A stretch of DNA of 39,846 bases from Streptosporangiales bacterium (GTDB lineage: Bacteria > Actinomycetota > Actinomycetes > Streptosporangiales > Streptosporangiaceae). The DNA lies in contig WHSL01000029.1 of assembly GCA_009380095.1 (NCBI GenBank), positions 1-39,846 of the forward strand, in the 5' to 3' direction. The notes under the pieces are model-generated. The model was not told the DNA's origin. It worked only from the letters and a program-made list of their open reading frames with translations, and ran no database searches. Within the stretch, counting starts at the first letter, position 1; the number at the start of each line of letters is the position of its first letter. This document shows, in pieces, positions 20,592 through 27,979 of the stretch. The translations under genes and the position numbers were made by a program.

Positions 20592-20654
20592 GGGGAGTCG
20601 GCTGGGGAGGGAATCCGCCCCTGGAGGGCAGGCCCCCTCCCCAGCCGATTCCCC
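20592..20654. terminator. Long inverted repeat between convergent genes
   Basis: Arms 20592-20611 and 20635-20654 are complementary over 20 bp with a single G-T wobble (GGGGAGTCGGCTGGGGAGGG against its partner), with a 23-base loop. An outer pair, GGGAGGC (about 20545) with GCCTCCC (about 20578), adds a second hairpin. It lies between converging genes, so it can end transcription both ways. The length of the arms is also compatible with a REP/MITE-like element. Confidence 0.55.
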
Positions 20655-20702
20655 AAGCGTGATCGAGGCGGGCACGGGCGATTGGGAGATGGGACGCGGC
20701 GC

Positions 20703-21167
20703 TCAGGAGTCGGCGAGGCGGGGTGGGAAGCCGCCGGTGGCGATCGGGCCCCACTGCTCGATCTCGATGCGGATGAGCGACTTGTTCTGCTTGGCCATCG
20801 CGGCGCGGTACTCGTCCCAGTCCGGGTGCTCGCCGGAGATGCAGCGGAAGTACTCAACGAGGCCGTCCAGCGCGTCCGGCATGTCCAGCACCTCGGCGTG
20901 GCCGTCGACCTGCACGTACGGGCCGTCCCAGTCGTCGGACAGCACGCACATCGACACCCGGGGGTCGCGGCGCGCGTTGCGGGCCTTGGCCCGGTCCGGA
21001 TAGGTGGAGACGACGATCCGTGCTTCGGTGTCGATACCGCAGGTCACCGGCGAGGTCTGCGGGCGGCCGTCAGACCGGGCGGTGATCAGCAGGCCCCGAT
21101 GACGCGGGCGCAGGAACTCCAGCAGCGTGGACCTCTCGACCCGCTCGGCGGTCGCGATGCGTGGCAT
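20703..21167 (-). CDS. PPOX-class (pyridoxamine-phosphate-oxidase-like) F420/flavin-dependent protein
   Basis: A 154-residue split beta-barrel protein. The layout is LLEFLRPRHRGLLITARSDGRPQTSPV, then TYPDRAKARNARRDPRVSMCVL, YVQVDGHAEVLD, and a C-terminal IEIEQWGPIATGGFPP, typical of actinobacterial PPOX-class F420-dependent enzymes. A reductase acting with F420H2 on an unknown substrate is the family expectation; FMN binding is the alternative. No ribosome site stands before the ATG (CTCCCC precedes it). It converges with the LamB/YcsF gene across a repeat-rich gap of 258 bases. Confidence 0.85.
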   Translation of the reverse strand: MPRIATAERVERSTLLEFLRPRHRGLLITARSDGRPQTSPVTCGIDTEARIVVSTYPDRAKARNARRDPRVSMCVLSDDWDGPYVQVDGHAEVLDMPDALDGLVEYFRCISGEHPDWDEYRAAMAKQNKSLIRIEIEQWGPIATGGFPPRLADS

Positions 21168-21353
21168 GGGGAGATCGTCTCACGGGCCGGCACACCGTCC
21201 CCCGCCCTGGCCCCCGCCGCCCCGTCCCGGACACCCACCGCCCTGTCCCCACCCGCCGGCGGCCCGGGGCGGTCGCGCTGCTGTACGGCGGTGCGGCCGT
21301 GACGCGCGGATATTGGGAGGCGGCGGGGCGGGGAATGGGGTTGACTTCGCCCC

Positions 21354-22022
21354 ATGAACGACGCGAATGTCCGGCTCAGCGACCGTCCGGGTACGGTGCT
21401 GGCCGTCGTTATCGACGCCGCCGCCACGGTGCCGCGGCCCGGGCCCGTGCGCCCGGCCGGGGCCCGCGGCGAGGTACGTTCCGTGTTCATCGGCCCGGCC
21501 CGGTGCACGGTTCCCGCGGTGCACCGCTGGGAGCTGGGCCGATTCTGTGCGCTCGCCCAGGACGGCGAGCCCGACGCGCTGGAGAGCCTCTGGTCGCCGC
21601 GCGTACTGCAGGCCGCCGGTCCCGGTCGTGACCTGCTCGAATGCCGAACGGCCTTCCTGTCGACCCGGGTCCACGCCACCTATCTCGCCCGCGCCCAGGA
21701 AGGCTTCGCACGGCTCGGCGACCCGCCGAGCGCCCCGCCCGGGCCCGCCGAATGGGCGCAGGCGGCCGGCCTGCTGCGGCTGCTGCTCAGCGGCCGGCAC
21801 CTGCTGGCGTACGGGGAGCCGCTGCTCGACCCCGGTGTGTACCGGGAGCGCCTGGCGGCGGTGCGGCGCGGGGCCGCGTCCTGGTCCGCGGTGCAGGCCT
21901 GGCGGCACGCGCTGGTGGAGTCCATGGACGACGCGGCTCCCGGCAGCCGCCTCCCCCGCCACCCCGACCACCCCGCCATCGACGCCCTCCTCGCCCGCGC
22001 CCGCCACCGCCCCGCCGCCTGA
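21354..22022 (+). CDS. Nucleotidyltransferase-like protein lacking the catalytic N-terminal motif
   Basis: A 222-residue protein. Its central and C-terminal parts resemble the RlaP-type/pol-beta-like nucleotidyltransferases of actinomycetes: HRWELGRFCALAQDGEPDALESLWSP, CRTAFLSTRVHATYLARAQ, LLRLLLSGRHLLAYGEP and YRERLAAVRRGAASWSAVQAW. The N-terminal Gly-Ser and Asp-x-Asp that bind nucleotide and metal in active members are not present; the start (VLAVVIDAAATVPRPG...) only retains VRSVFIGP, like the strand after the Asp pair. It may be a degenerate paralogue with a binding role, or a decaying gene. It ends ten bases before the truncated LLM remnant on the other strand. The family call rests on pattern memory. 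Confidence 0.5.
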   Translation: MNDANVRLSDRPGTVLAVVIDAAATVPRPGPVRPAGARGEVRSVFIGPARCTVPAVHRWELGRFCALAQDGEPDALESLWSPRVLQAAGPGRDLLECRTAFLSTRVHATYLARAQEGFARLGDPPSAPPGPAEWAQAAGLLRLLLSGRHLLAYGEPLLDPGVYRERLAAVRRGAASWSAVQAWRHALVESMDDAAPGSRLPRHPDHPAIDALLARARHRPAA

Positions 22023-22032
22023 AACAAGACCC

Positions 22033-22761
22033 ACCTCGGCCTCGTCCCGGCCGACGCACACCACCTGGGCGGCGGAGTAGGTCATGTCGTCGCCCCGGCC
22101 GGCCTCGGCGCAGGCCTCGCGCACCCGGCCGAAGGCCGCCGACGTGTCGTCGACCGAGCTGAACGGAACGTTGAACTCGGACGCGTACGCCGCCGCGAGT
22201 CGCGGGGTCCGCTTGGCGCCCTTGCCGCCGATCAGCACCGGCGGGCCGGGCGTCGCGCCGGCTTGGGCAGCGCCGGCGAGTCCGTGACCTCGTAGTACTC
22301 ACCCTTGTAGGAGAAGGTCTCGCCCGCGGGCGTGCCCCACAGGCCGGTGATGATCGCGAGCCGCTCCTCGAACCGGCCGAACCGCTCCCCCATCGACGCG
22401 CCGAACGGGGCCGTACGCGGAGTGCTCGTCGCCGTACCACCCCGTGCCGAGGCCGAACTCCACCCGGCCGCCGCTCATCGCGTCGACCTGAGCCACCGCG
22501 ATCGCCAGCGGCCCGGGCAGCCGGAACGTGGCCGCCGTCATCAGCGTGCCGAGCCGGATCGTGCTCGTCTCACGCGCCAGCCCGGCGAGGGTGATCCACG
22601 CGTCGGTCGGCCCGGGCAGCCCCTCGACGCCGCCCATCTTCAGGAAGTGATCGGAACGGAAGAACGCGTCGAACCCCGCACTCCTCGGTCTTCTTCGCCA
22701 CCGCGAGCAGCGTCTCGTACGAGGCGCCCTGCTGGGGCTCGGTAAAGATCCTCAATCGCAT
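22033..22761 (-). pseudogene. Frameshifted, 3'-truncated LLM-class F420-dependent oxidoreductase
   Basis: Joining minus-strand frames gives a luciferase-like monooxygenase: MRLRIFTEPQQGASYETLLAVAKKTEEC, then FFRSDHFLKMGG, IRLGTLMTAATFRLPGPLA, MSGGRVEFGLGTGWYGDEH, PFGASMGERFGRFEERLAII, PVLIGGKGAKRTPRLAA and YSAAQVVCVGRDEAEV. Shifts lie near 22680 (an extra G in GGGG), near 22410 (an extra C in CCCC) and near 22260. The protein stops being recognisable at about 22033, so about 80 C-terminal residues of the barrel are lost. ATG 22761 keeps a good GGGGGAG ribosome site nine bases upstream. As read, it cannot make an active enzyme. Confidence 0.8.
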
Positions 22762-22808
22762 GAACAGATCCTCCCCCATTTCCATGGCGGCGCGGCTTTA
22801 CTGGGTCG

Positions 22809-23573
22809 ATGGGCGCGAAGAATCGATCGAGTCTCCTCTACAAGGCCGGCTACGCCGTGCGCAATCCCGCCAAAGTGCCGCCCTACCTGCGGCGTATGGC
22901 GCGTGATACCTGGCTGCGGGTGAAGAATCCCGACCACGTGAGCTATTACCGGGCCGTGATGCGGTCGGACGCGGCCCGCAACCCCGAGGCCGCCGTGGGC
23001 AGCCGCAGCCACGACCGCTGGCTGGCCCTCGGCAAGATGCAGTTCGAGTACCTGCTCGAGCACGGCCTGAAGCCGCAGGACCGGATGCTCGAGATCGGCT
23101 GCGGCAACCTCCGCGCGGGCTGGCGCTTCATCGACTACCTGGAGCCGGGCAACTACTATGGGATCGACATCTCCCCGGACATCCTGCTCGCCGCGCAGCG
23201 CACCCTCGCCGAGCGGGAGATCCGGCACAAGCTGCCGCGCCTCACGCTGGTGCAGGACCTGAAGCTGGAGTTCCTGCCGGACGAGCACTTCACGGTGGTG
23301 CACGCGCACAGCGTGTTCTCGCACACCCCGATCGCGATCATCGACGAGTGCCTGGCGCACGTCGGCCGGGTGCTGCACCCCGACGGGTTCTTCGACTTCA
23401 CCTTCGACCGTACGGAGGGCAAGGAGCACCAGGTGCTCCGCGAGGACTTCTACTACCGCACCGAGACCCTGATCGAACTGGCCGCCAAGCACGGCCTCTC
23501 CGGCGCCTTCATGGAGGACTGGGAGACCCGCCCGCACGGCCAGTCCAAGATCAGGATCCGGCACTCCGGCTGA
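22809..23573 (+). CDS. Class I SAM-dependent methyltransferase
   Basis: A 254-residue protein with SAM motif I MLEIGCGNLRAGW (about residues 95-107), acidic motif YYGIDISPDIL and a motif near VVHAHSVFSHTP. The N-terminal 70 residues are basic (YLRRMARDTWLRVKNP). The target is unknown. Upstream it is divergent from the broken LLM gene by 47 bases. No clear ribosome site precedes ATG 22809; TTTACT ends six bases before it and may be a -10 of a leaderless mRNA. A hairpin follows the stop. Confidence 0.8.
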   Translation: MGAKNRSSLLYKAGYAVRNPAKVPPYLRRMARDTWLRVKNPDHVSYYRAVMRSDAARNPEAAVGSRSHDRWLALGKMQFEYLLEHGLKPQDRMLEIGCGNLRAGWRFIDYLEPGNYYGIDISPDILLAAQRTLAEREIRHKLPRLTLVQDLKLEFLPDEHFTVVHAHSVFSHTPIAIIDECLAHVGRVLHPDGFFDFTFDRTEGKEHQVLREDFYYRTETLIELAAKHGLSGAFMEDWETRPHGQSKIRIRHSG

Positions 23574-23609
23574 GCGCCGGCCCGGCGCCGATGCGGCACC
23601 GGCCGGCGC
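23574..23609. terminator. Bidirectional hairpin between the methyltransferase and Pcp-like genes
   Basis: GCGCCGGCCCGG (23574-23585) pairs with CCGGCCGGCGC (23599-23609) with a single bulge and a 13-base loop. It starts at the base after the methyltransferase stop and lies between convergent genes. Confidence 0.5.
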
Positions 23610-23616
23610 CCGCGCG

Positions 23617-24954
23617 CTACCGGACCGCCAGGCCCGTGGCCCGTACGAGCGCCACGGTCTGGTCCACCGTCGCCCGCCGGTCGGACCGGAACGCGTCGTC
23701 GATGAGCACCGCCGGGTCGCTCGGGTAGACCAGCGCCGAGATGTGCAGGTGCCCGCCGGGCAGATCGGTCAGGCCCAGACCGAGCCGGAGCCGGTTGGAG
23801 CGGTACATGCTCTCGTTGGAGAGGTAGTCGCCGCCGCCTCCGGAACGCGCCCTCCCGCCGGGCGTCGGCCCGTTCTCATGGCAGACCACGGCCGCCGGGT
23901 CCGGAAAGGTGCCGGGCGGCCATTCGCAGATGCGCGGGTTGAGCCGGACCGGCCACGGGCCCGTACCGGCGTCCACCATGGCCTGGTGCGGCAGCGTGGT
24001 CTCGATGAACTCGCGCGGCGGGTCCGGCATCGGCCACGCGTCGTTCCCCGGTACGACCTCCGGCGTGCCCTCCTCGTTGTTGTCCGCGGCGCCGCCCCGC
24101 CAGCGCCCGGCCCACTGCTCGATGTTCATGGTGGCGCGCCCGCCCTGGCTGACCGTCATGATCAGGTCGACATCGCCCTTCCGCAGGTGCGGGCCGAACG
24201 CGTCCTCGACGATGCCGGCGTCGAAGCCGCTCCAGGTCACGGGCAGCATCACGGTCTGCACCTCGACCAGGCCCTTGTCCGTGCTGAAGCGCCGGCCGTC
24301 GAGCTGCAGGGCCGCCGCCCCGGACGGGTTGGACCGGCGCGGCTCGTTGCGCAGCTGGTACGGGTCGAAGCCGCTCACCAGCAGCCGCGTCACGCCCCGG
24401 CCACGGGAGAACGCGGTGTCCTCCAGCCCCCGGGAGTGCCGGTCGAAGTCCCGGACGAGCCGGGCCCGGTCCGCGTCGCCGACCGGGAACGACGGCTTCC
24501 ATCGGCGCAAGGCGGCGGTGGCGGACAGGTGCGCCCAGTAGCGCGGCCGGTCGTCGTACCGGTCGATCGTGCCCATCTGGCGGCGCCCCTGGGCCCGGTC
24601 GACCGCGGTCCGCCACAGGTTCTCGGCGTGCGTGACCGCCAGCCGGTGCGCCGCGCGCACGCTGGGGGCCTGGCAGAGCCGGCGGACGAACCCGTCGGCG
24701 AGGCCGGTGAACCCGCCCGCCTCCAGGAACTGCCGGGACGCCGACTCGGCGCCGGGCACGGTCGGCGTGGTGAGCCGCGACTCCTCCACGGTGATCGGCA
24801 GCGCGTCGCTGAGGCATCCGGCCTGGGTGATGGCCTGGCCTGTGATGGCCTGGCCGGTGGTGGCCTGCGCGGCGGCGGGCGCGGTGAGGGTGGACAGGAT
24901 GATTCCACCCGCCGCGGCGGCGAGCAATCCGGAGGAACGCCTGGATCGAAACAC
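23617..24954 (-). CDS. Secreted pyroglutamyl-peptidase-like protein (C15 fold, Ser at nucleophile position)
   Basis: A 445-residue exported protein with a signal peptide at residues 1 to about 30 (RSRRSSGLLAAAAGGIILSTLTAPAAA). A helical region of about 130 residues precedes the C15-like domain. LLVSGFDPYQLRNEPRRSNPSG matches the start of pyrrolidone-carboxylate peptidases; MTVSQGGRATMNIEQWA aligns with GQAGGR...ER (catalytic Glu); GGDYLSNESMYRSN aligns with the GTYLCNH block; GGHLHISAL aligns with the catalytic His strand. The usual Cys is Ser (near residue 377). The short repeat TGQAITGQAIT after the signal peptide comes from a 15-bp tandem repeat. It could be a Ser-based variant hydrolase or a non-catalytic binding protein. 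Confidence 0.7.
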   Translation of the reverse strand: MFRSRRSSGLLAAAAGGIILSTLTAPAAAQATTGQAITGQAITQAGCLSDALPITVEESRLTTPTVPGAESASRQFLEAGGFTGLADGFVRRLCQAPSVRAAHRLAVTHAENLWRTAVDRAQGRRQMGTIDRYDDRPRYWAHLSATAALRRWKPSFPVGDADRARLVRDFDRHSRGLEDTAFSRGRGVTRLLVSGFDPYQLRNEPRRSNPSGAAALQLDGRRFSTDKGLVEVQTVMLPVTWSGFDAGIVEDAFGPHLRKGDVDLIMTVSQGGRATMNIEQWAGRWRGGAADNNEEGTPEVVPGNDAWPMPDPPREFIETTLPHQAMVDAGTGPWPVRLNPRICEWPPGTFPDPAAVVCHENGPTPGGRARSGGGGDYLSNESMYRSNRLRLGLGLTDLPGGHLHISALVYPSDPAVLIDDAFRSDRRATVDQTVALVRATGLAVR

Positions 24955-25095
24955 GCGAACTCCTCACACTCGGGATCTGCCGGATAGTAACCCGGCTAAT
25001 CCCGGCATTCCGGTGGCGCCGCCTGATGCGGCCGTGAACAATTTATTACTCATAGTCACACCCGCCAGGGCCGAACCGGCGGAGAACGGGGAGAC

Positions 25096-25845
25096 ATGAA
25101 GTACGTCAGCCGTTCGGACTGGGGCGCCAAGTACGGGCGCGGTCCCACGAACATCACCCCCCAGCGCGGGGGCGTCGCCATTCACTGGGAGGGCCCGAAG
25201 ATGGGCACCTTCCCGCACTCCTCCTGTGACGACAAGGTCCGCGGCATCGAGCGGTTCCACGTGCAGAGCAACGGGTGGGATGGCATCGCCTACACGCTGC
25301 TGGTCTGCCCACACGGTTACGTGTTCGAAGGCCGAGGCCTCGGACGCCGTACGGCGGCCAACGGCACAAACGACTCCAACCAGCGGTACTACGCGATCTG
25401 TGCGCTGATCGGGAAGGGCGACGCCGTTCCCGAGGCGCTGCTCGACGGCATGCGCGACGGCGTCGCCTACCTGCGCGACCACGACGCGGGCAACGACGTG
25501 AAGCCGCACTCGGCGTTCTTCTCCACCGAGTGCCCCGGAGACCGGCTCCGCAAGTGGATCAGCGGCGGCACCGGCGGGGGCGACGGCGGAGGCGGCGGAG
25601 GGGGCGGCAAGGCACCGGCCTGGCCCGGCGTCTACCTGAAGCACCCGCCGCCCACCGAGCACTCCTCCGCCCGCACCTGGCAGTCCCGCATGCGCCAGCG
25701 CGGCTGGACGATCTCGGTCGACGGGGTCTACGGCCCGCAGTCCAAGGAGGTCTGCATCAAGTTCCAACGCGAGAAGGGCCTGGACGCCGACGGCATCGTC
25801 GGACCCGCCACCTGGAAGGCCACCTGGACCTCCCCCGTCACCTGA
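25096..25845 (+). CDS. N-acetylmuramoyl-L-alanine amidase (PGRP type) with peptidoglycan-binding domain, no signal peptide
   Basis: A 249-residue protein. The amidase-2/PGRP domain covers residues 1 to about 155 with zinc-ligand candidates His30 (AIHWEG), His in HSAFF (near 138) and Cys in STECPGD (near 146). The Tyr/Asp network is in GWDGIAYTLLVCPHG. A Gly-rich linker (157-173) leads to a PG_binding_1 domain (WQSRMRQRGWTISVDGVYGPQSKEVCIKFQREKGLDADGIVGPATW). It cleaves the bond between MurNAc and the stem peptide. GGGGAG stands upstream of the ATG. No export signal is present, which is the layout of a phage endolysin or of a toxin exported by another route. No holin or phage structural genes are adjacent. 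Confidence 0.88.
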   Translation: MKYVSRSDWGAKYGRGPTNITPQRGGVAIHWEGPKMGTFPHSSCDDKVRGIERFHVQSNGWDGIAYTLLVCPHGYVFEGRGLGRRTAANGTNDSNQRYYAICALIGKGDAVPEALLDGMRDGVAYLRDHDAGNDVKPHSAFFSTECPGDRLRKWISGGTGGGDGGGGGGGGKAPAWPGVYLKHPPPTEHSSARTWQSRMRQRGWTISVDGVYGPQSKEVCIKFQREKGLDADGIVGPATWKATWTSPVT

Positions 25846-25878
25846 GGGGCGGCCACCGGCACCGATCCGTGGGCCTGG

Positions 25879-26622
25879 TCAGATCTCGACGACCAGGCCT
25901 TCGGTCGCGACGCCCAGGGGCCCGTCGTAGCCGCCGGCGGCCGCGCGTTCCGCCTCGGCGGGGTCGGTGTCCGGCAGTAGGTGGGTGAGCAGCAGGCGGC
26001 CGACGCCGGCTGCGGTGGCCTGGCGCCCGACGCGCGGGGCGCTGCCGAGGCAGCGGGCTTCTTCGCGGGTGGGGGCGGGTCCGGCGAAGGATGCGTCGGC
26101 GAGGAGCAGGTCGGCGTCGCGGGCGAGGGTGGTGAGGCCGGGGCCGCCGCCGGTGTCGCCGGTGTAGGCGAGGGTGGAGCCGTCCGCCTCCAGGCGGAAG
26201 CCGGCGTTCGCGACGTAATGGGGCAGGGCCTGGGTGCGGACGGTGAAGGGTCCGATCTTGAAGCCATCGCCGGCGCGGAAGGTTCGGAGCGCATACGCGG
26301 CGTCGAGCATGCCCGGGCGGTCCAGGGCGAGCACCGCGTCCAAGGCGCCCGCGAGTGAGTACAGAGGCAGCACGGGCGGGGGGCGGTCGCTCTGCGCCCG
26401 GGCGCGGAGCAGCGGGTTGATGTCCACGCAGTGGTCCGGATGGCCGTGGCTGATCAGCACCGCGTCGACCGCGCCGGCCGGCACGTACTCGAGCAGGCGC
26501 GGGAACGTCGCGTAGCCGAGATCCATGATCAGCCGGAAGCCGTCATGTTCCACCAGATAGCCGCTGGAGGCCCGCCCGGCCTCCGGCCGGGCCCCGCACA
26601 CCCCGAGCACTGTGAGTCGCAT
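25879..26622 (-). CDS. MBL-fold metallo-hydrolase (RNase Z/phosphodiesterase-like)
   Basis: A 247-residue protein. It opens MRLTVLGVCGARP, has the zinc motif SHGHPDHCVDINPLL (residues about 57-68), a further His in LPHYVANAGFRLEADG, Asp in YTGDTGGGPGL, LLLADASF and a late His in LLLTHLLPDTDP. This order fits the RNase Z/AtsA-like group of metallo-beta-lactamase folds. The substrate is unknown. The ATG is preceded by TAGGGT with a 7-base gap and no ribosome site, suggesting a leaderless mRNA. It is downstream of and co-directional with the RNA methyltransferase gene (88-base gap). Confidence 0.85.
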   Translation of the reverse strand: MRLTVLGVCGARPEAGRASSGYLVEHDGFRLIMDLGYATFPRLLEYVPAGAVDAVLISHGHPDHCVDINPLLRARAQSDRPPPVLPLYSLAGALDAVLALDRPGMLDAAYALRTFRAGDGFKIGPFTVRTQALPHYVANAGFRLEADGSTLAYTGDTGGGPGLTTLARDADLLLADASFAGPAPTREEARCLGSAPRVGRQATAAGVGRLLLTHLLPDTDPAEAERAAAGGYDGPLGVATEGLVVEI

Positions 26623-26629
26623 CGCGACG

Positions 26630-26635
26630 ACCCTA
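26630..26635 (-). promoter_or_regulatory. Candidate -10 (TAGGGT) for a leaderless MBL transcript
   Basis: The TAGGGT hexamer ends seven bases before the ATG of the MBL gene. There is no Shine-Dalgarno sequence between them. Confidence 0.35.
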
Positions 26636-26710
26636 CGGGGTCAAGACCACGCCGGACCACCCCGGAAGCGACCAAGATCCGATAACACCGGAAAAAGCAC
26701 CGGGTCCTGG

Positions 26711-27979
26711 TCAGTCGCGGACGAACGTGCCGGCCAGCTCCACGTGGTGGGTCATCGGAAAGGCGTCGAAGGCGCGCAGGCCGGCGAGCTCGTAGCCGTG
26801 CTCGGCGAGGTACGTGAGGTCGCGCGCGAACGTCGCCGGGTCGCAGGAGATGTACGAGATCCGCCGCGCCCCGGTCGCCGCCATCAGGTCCACGACCTCA
26901 CGCCCCGCCCCGGACCGCGGCGGGTCGAGCACGATCACGTCGGCGGACGGCGTGGCCTGCCGCAGCTTCTCCTCCACGTCGCCCTGCCGGATCCGCACCT
27001 GCGGCAGGTCCGCCAGGTTGTGCCGCGCGTCGCGGACCGCCCCGGCGGCGGTCTCGATCCCGATGACCCGCCCCTCCGGCCCCACCTTGTCCGCCAGCGT
27101 GCCGGCGAACAGCCCGACCCCGCAGTACAGGTCGAGCCCGGTCTGCCCGGGCAGCGGCCGCAGCGCCTCCAGCATGACCTCGGTGAGCGTGTCGGCCGCT
27201 CCCGGATGCACCTGCCAGAAGCCGTTGCCGCTGACCCGCCAGGTCCGCCCGGCGGCCACCTCGCGCACGCCGGGCCGGCCGCGTACGGGCTCCGCGCCGC
27301 CGCCGGACAGCCCGCGCATCAGCGACGCGGGCGCCTGCAGCCGCAGCGGCCGCGGCGGGCGCCGGTCCCGCGGGGTGACCACGACGGCGCGGTCGCCGGT
27401 GCCGTCGGAGACGATCGCCTCCACGGCGATGGCGCTGTTCCAGCCGGCCCGCTCCACCTGCAGCCGCTCCAGCTCGGGGTGCGCGATCAGGCAGGCGTCC
27501 ACCGGCTCGACGTCGTGCGAACGGTGCCGCCGCAGCCCGGCGTGCCCGGAGCGGTCCACGGTGAACCGCACCCGGGTGCGCCAGCCGAGGCCGTCCTTGG
27601 CGCCGGGCAGCTCCTCCACCTCCACGGTGCGCTGCACGCCGGCGATGCGCGCCAGCTGGTCGGAGACGACCTTGGCCTTGAGTCGCCGCTGCGCCTCGGG
27701 GGTGACGTGCTGCCAGTCGCAGCCGCCGCACTTCCCGGGCCCGGAGAAGGGGCACGGTGCGGGCACCCGGTCGGCGGACGCGCGGAGCACCTCGACGGCG
27801 TCGGCGCGCAGGAAACGCTTGGTCTCCTCCGTGACGCGGGCGCGGACCCGCTCCCCCGGCAGCGCGTGCCGTACGAAGACCACGCGCCCGTCGTGCCGGG
27901 CCACGCACCAGCCGCCCGCGGCGACGTCCTCGATCTCGAGTTCGAGGGTCGCGGGGTCATCCACCTGAGGATTCTCCAT
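26711..27979 (-). CDS. TRAM-domain class I RNA methyltransferase (RlmD/TrmA/RumA family)
   Basis: A 422-residue enzyme. The N-terminal TRAM-like OB domain (about 10-65: LEIEDVAAGGWCVARHDGRVVFV) is followed by an iron-sulfur cysteine set CPF..GKCGGC (near 75-87). Next come the Rossmann methyltransferase motif LDLYCGVGLFAG, VIVLDPPRSGAG and the catalytic Cys in YISCDPATFARDL (near 376). The family makes 5-methyluridine in tRNA or rRNA; the exact site is not predictable. ATG 27979 overlaps the permease gene by 23 bases and has no ribosome site. The GTG at 27964 has GGAG nine bases upstream and is a good alternative. Its place next to the permease matches Rv2689c/Rv2690c in mycobacteria (from memory). 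Confidence 0.88.
   Translation of the reverse strand: MENPQVDDPATLELEIEDVAAGGWCVARHDGRVVFVRHALPGERVRARVTEETKRFLRADAVEVLRASADRVPAPCPFSGPGKCGGCDWQHVTPEAQRRLKAKVVSDQLARIAGVQRTVEVEELPGAKDGLGWRTRVRFTVDRSGHAGLRRHRSHDVEPVDACLIAHPELERLQVERAGWNSAIAVEAIVSDGTGDRAVVVTPRDRRPPRPLRLQAPASLMRGLSGGGAEPVRGRPGVREVAAGRTWRVSGNGFWQVHPGAADTLTEVMLEALRPLPGQTGLDLYCGVGLFAGTLADKVGPEGRVIGIETAAGAVRDARHNLADLPQVRIRQGDVEEKLRQATPSADVIVLDPPRSGAGREVVDLMAATGARRISYISCDPATFARDLTYLAEHGYELAGLRAFDAFPMTHHVELAGTFVRD

Noticed and set aside
25096-25845. Prophage
   Set aside because: A single lysin-like gene without holin, structural, integrase or attachment-site evidence on either side.
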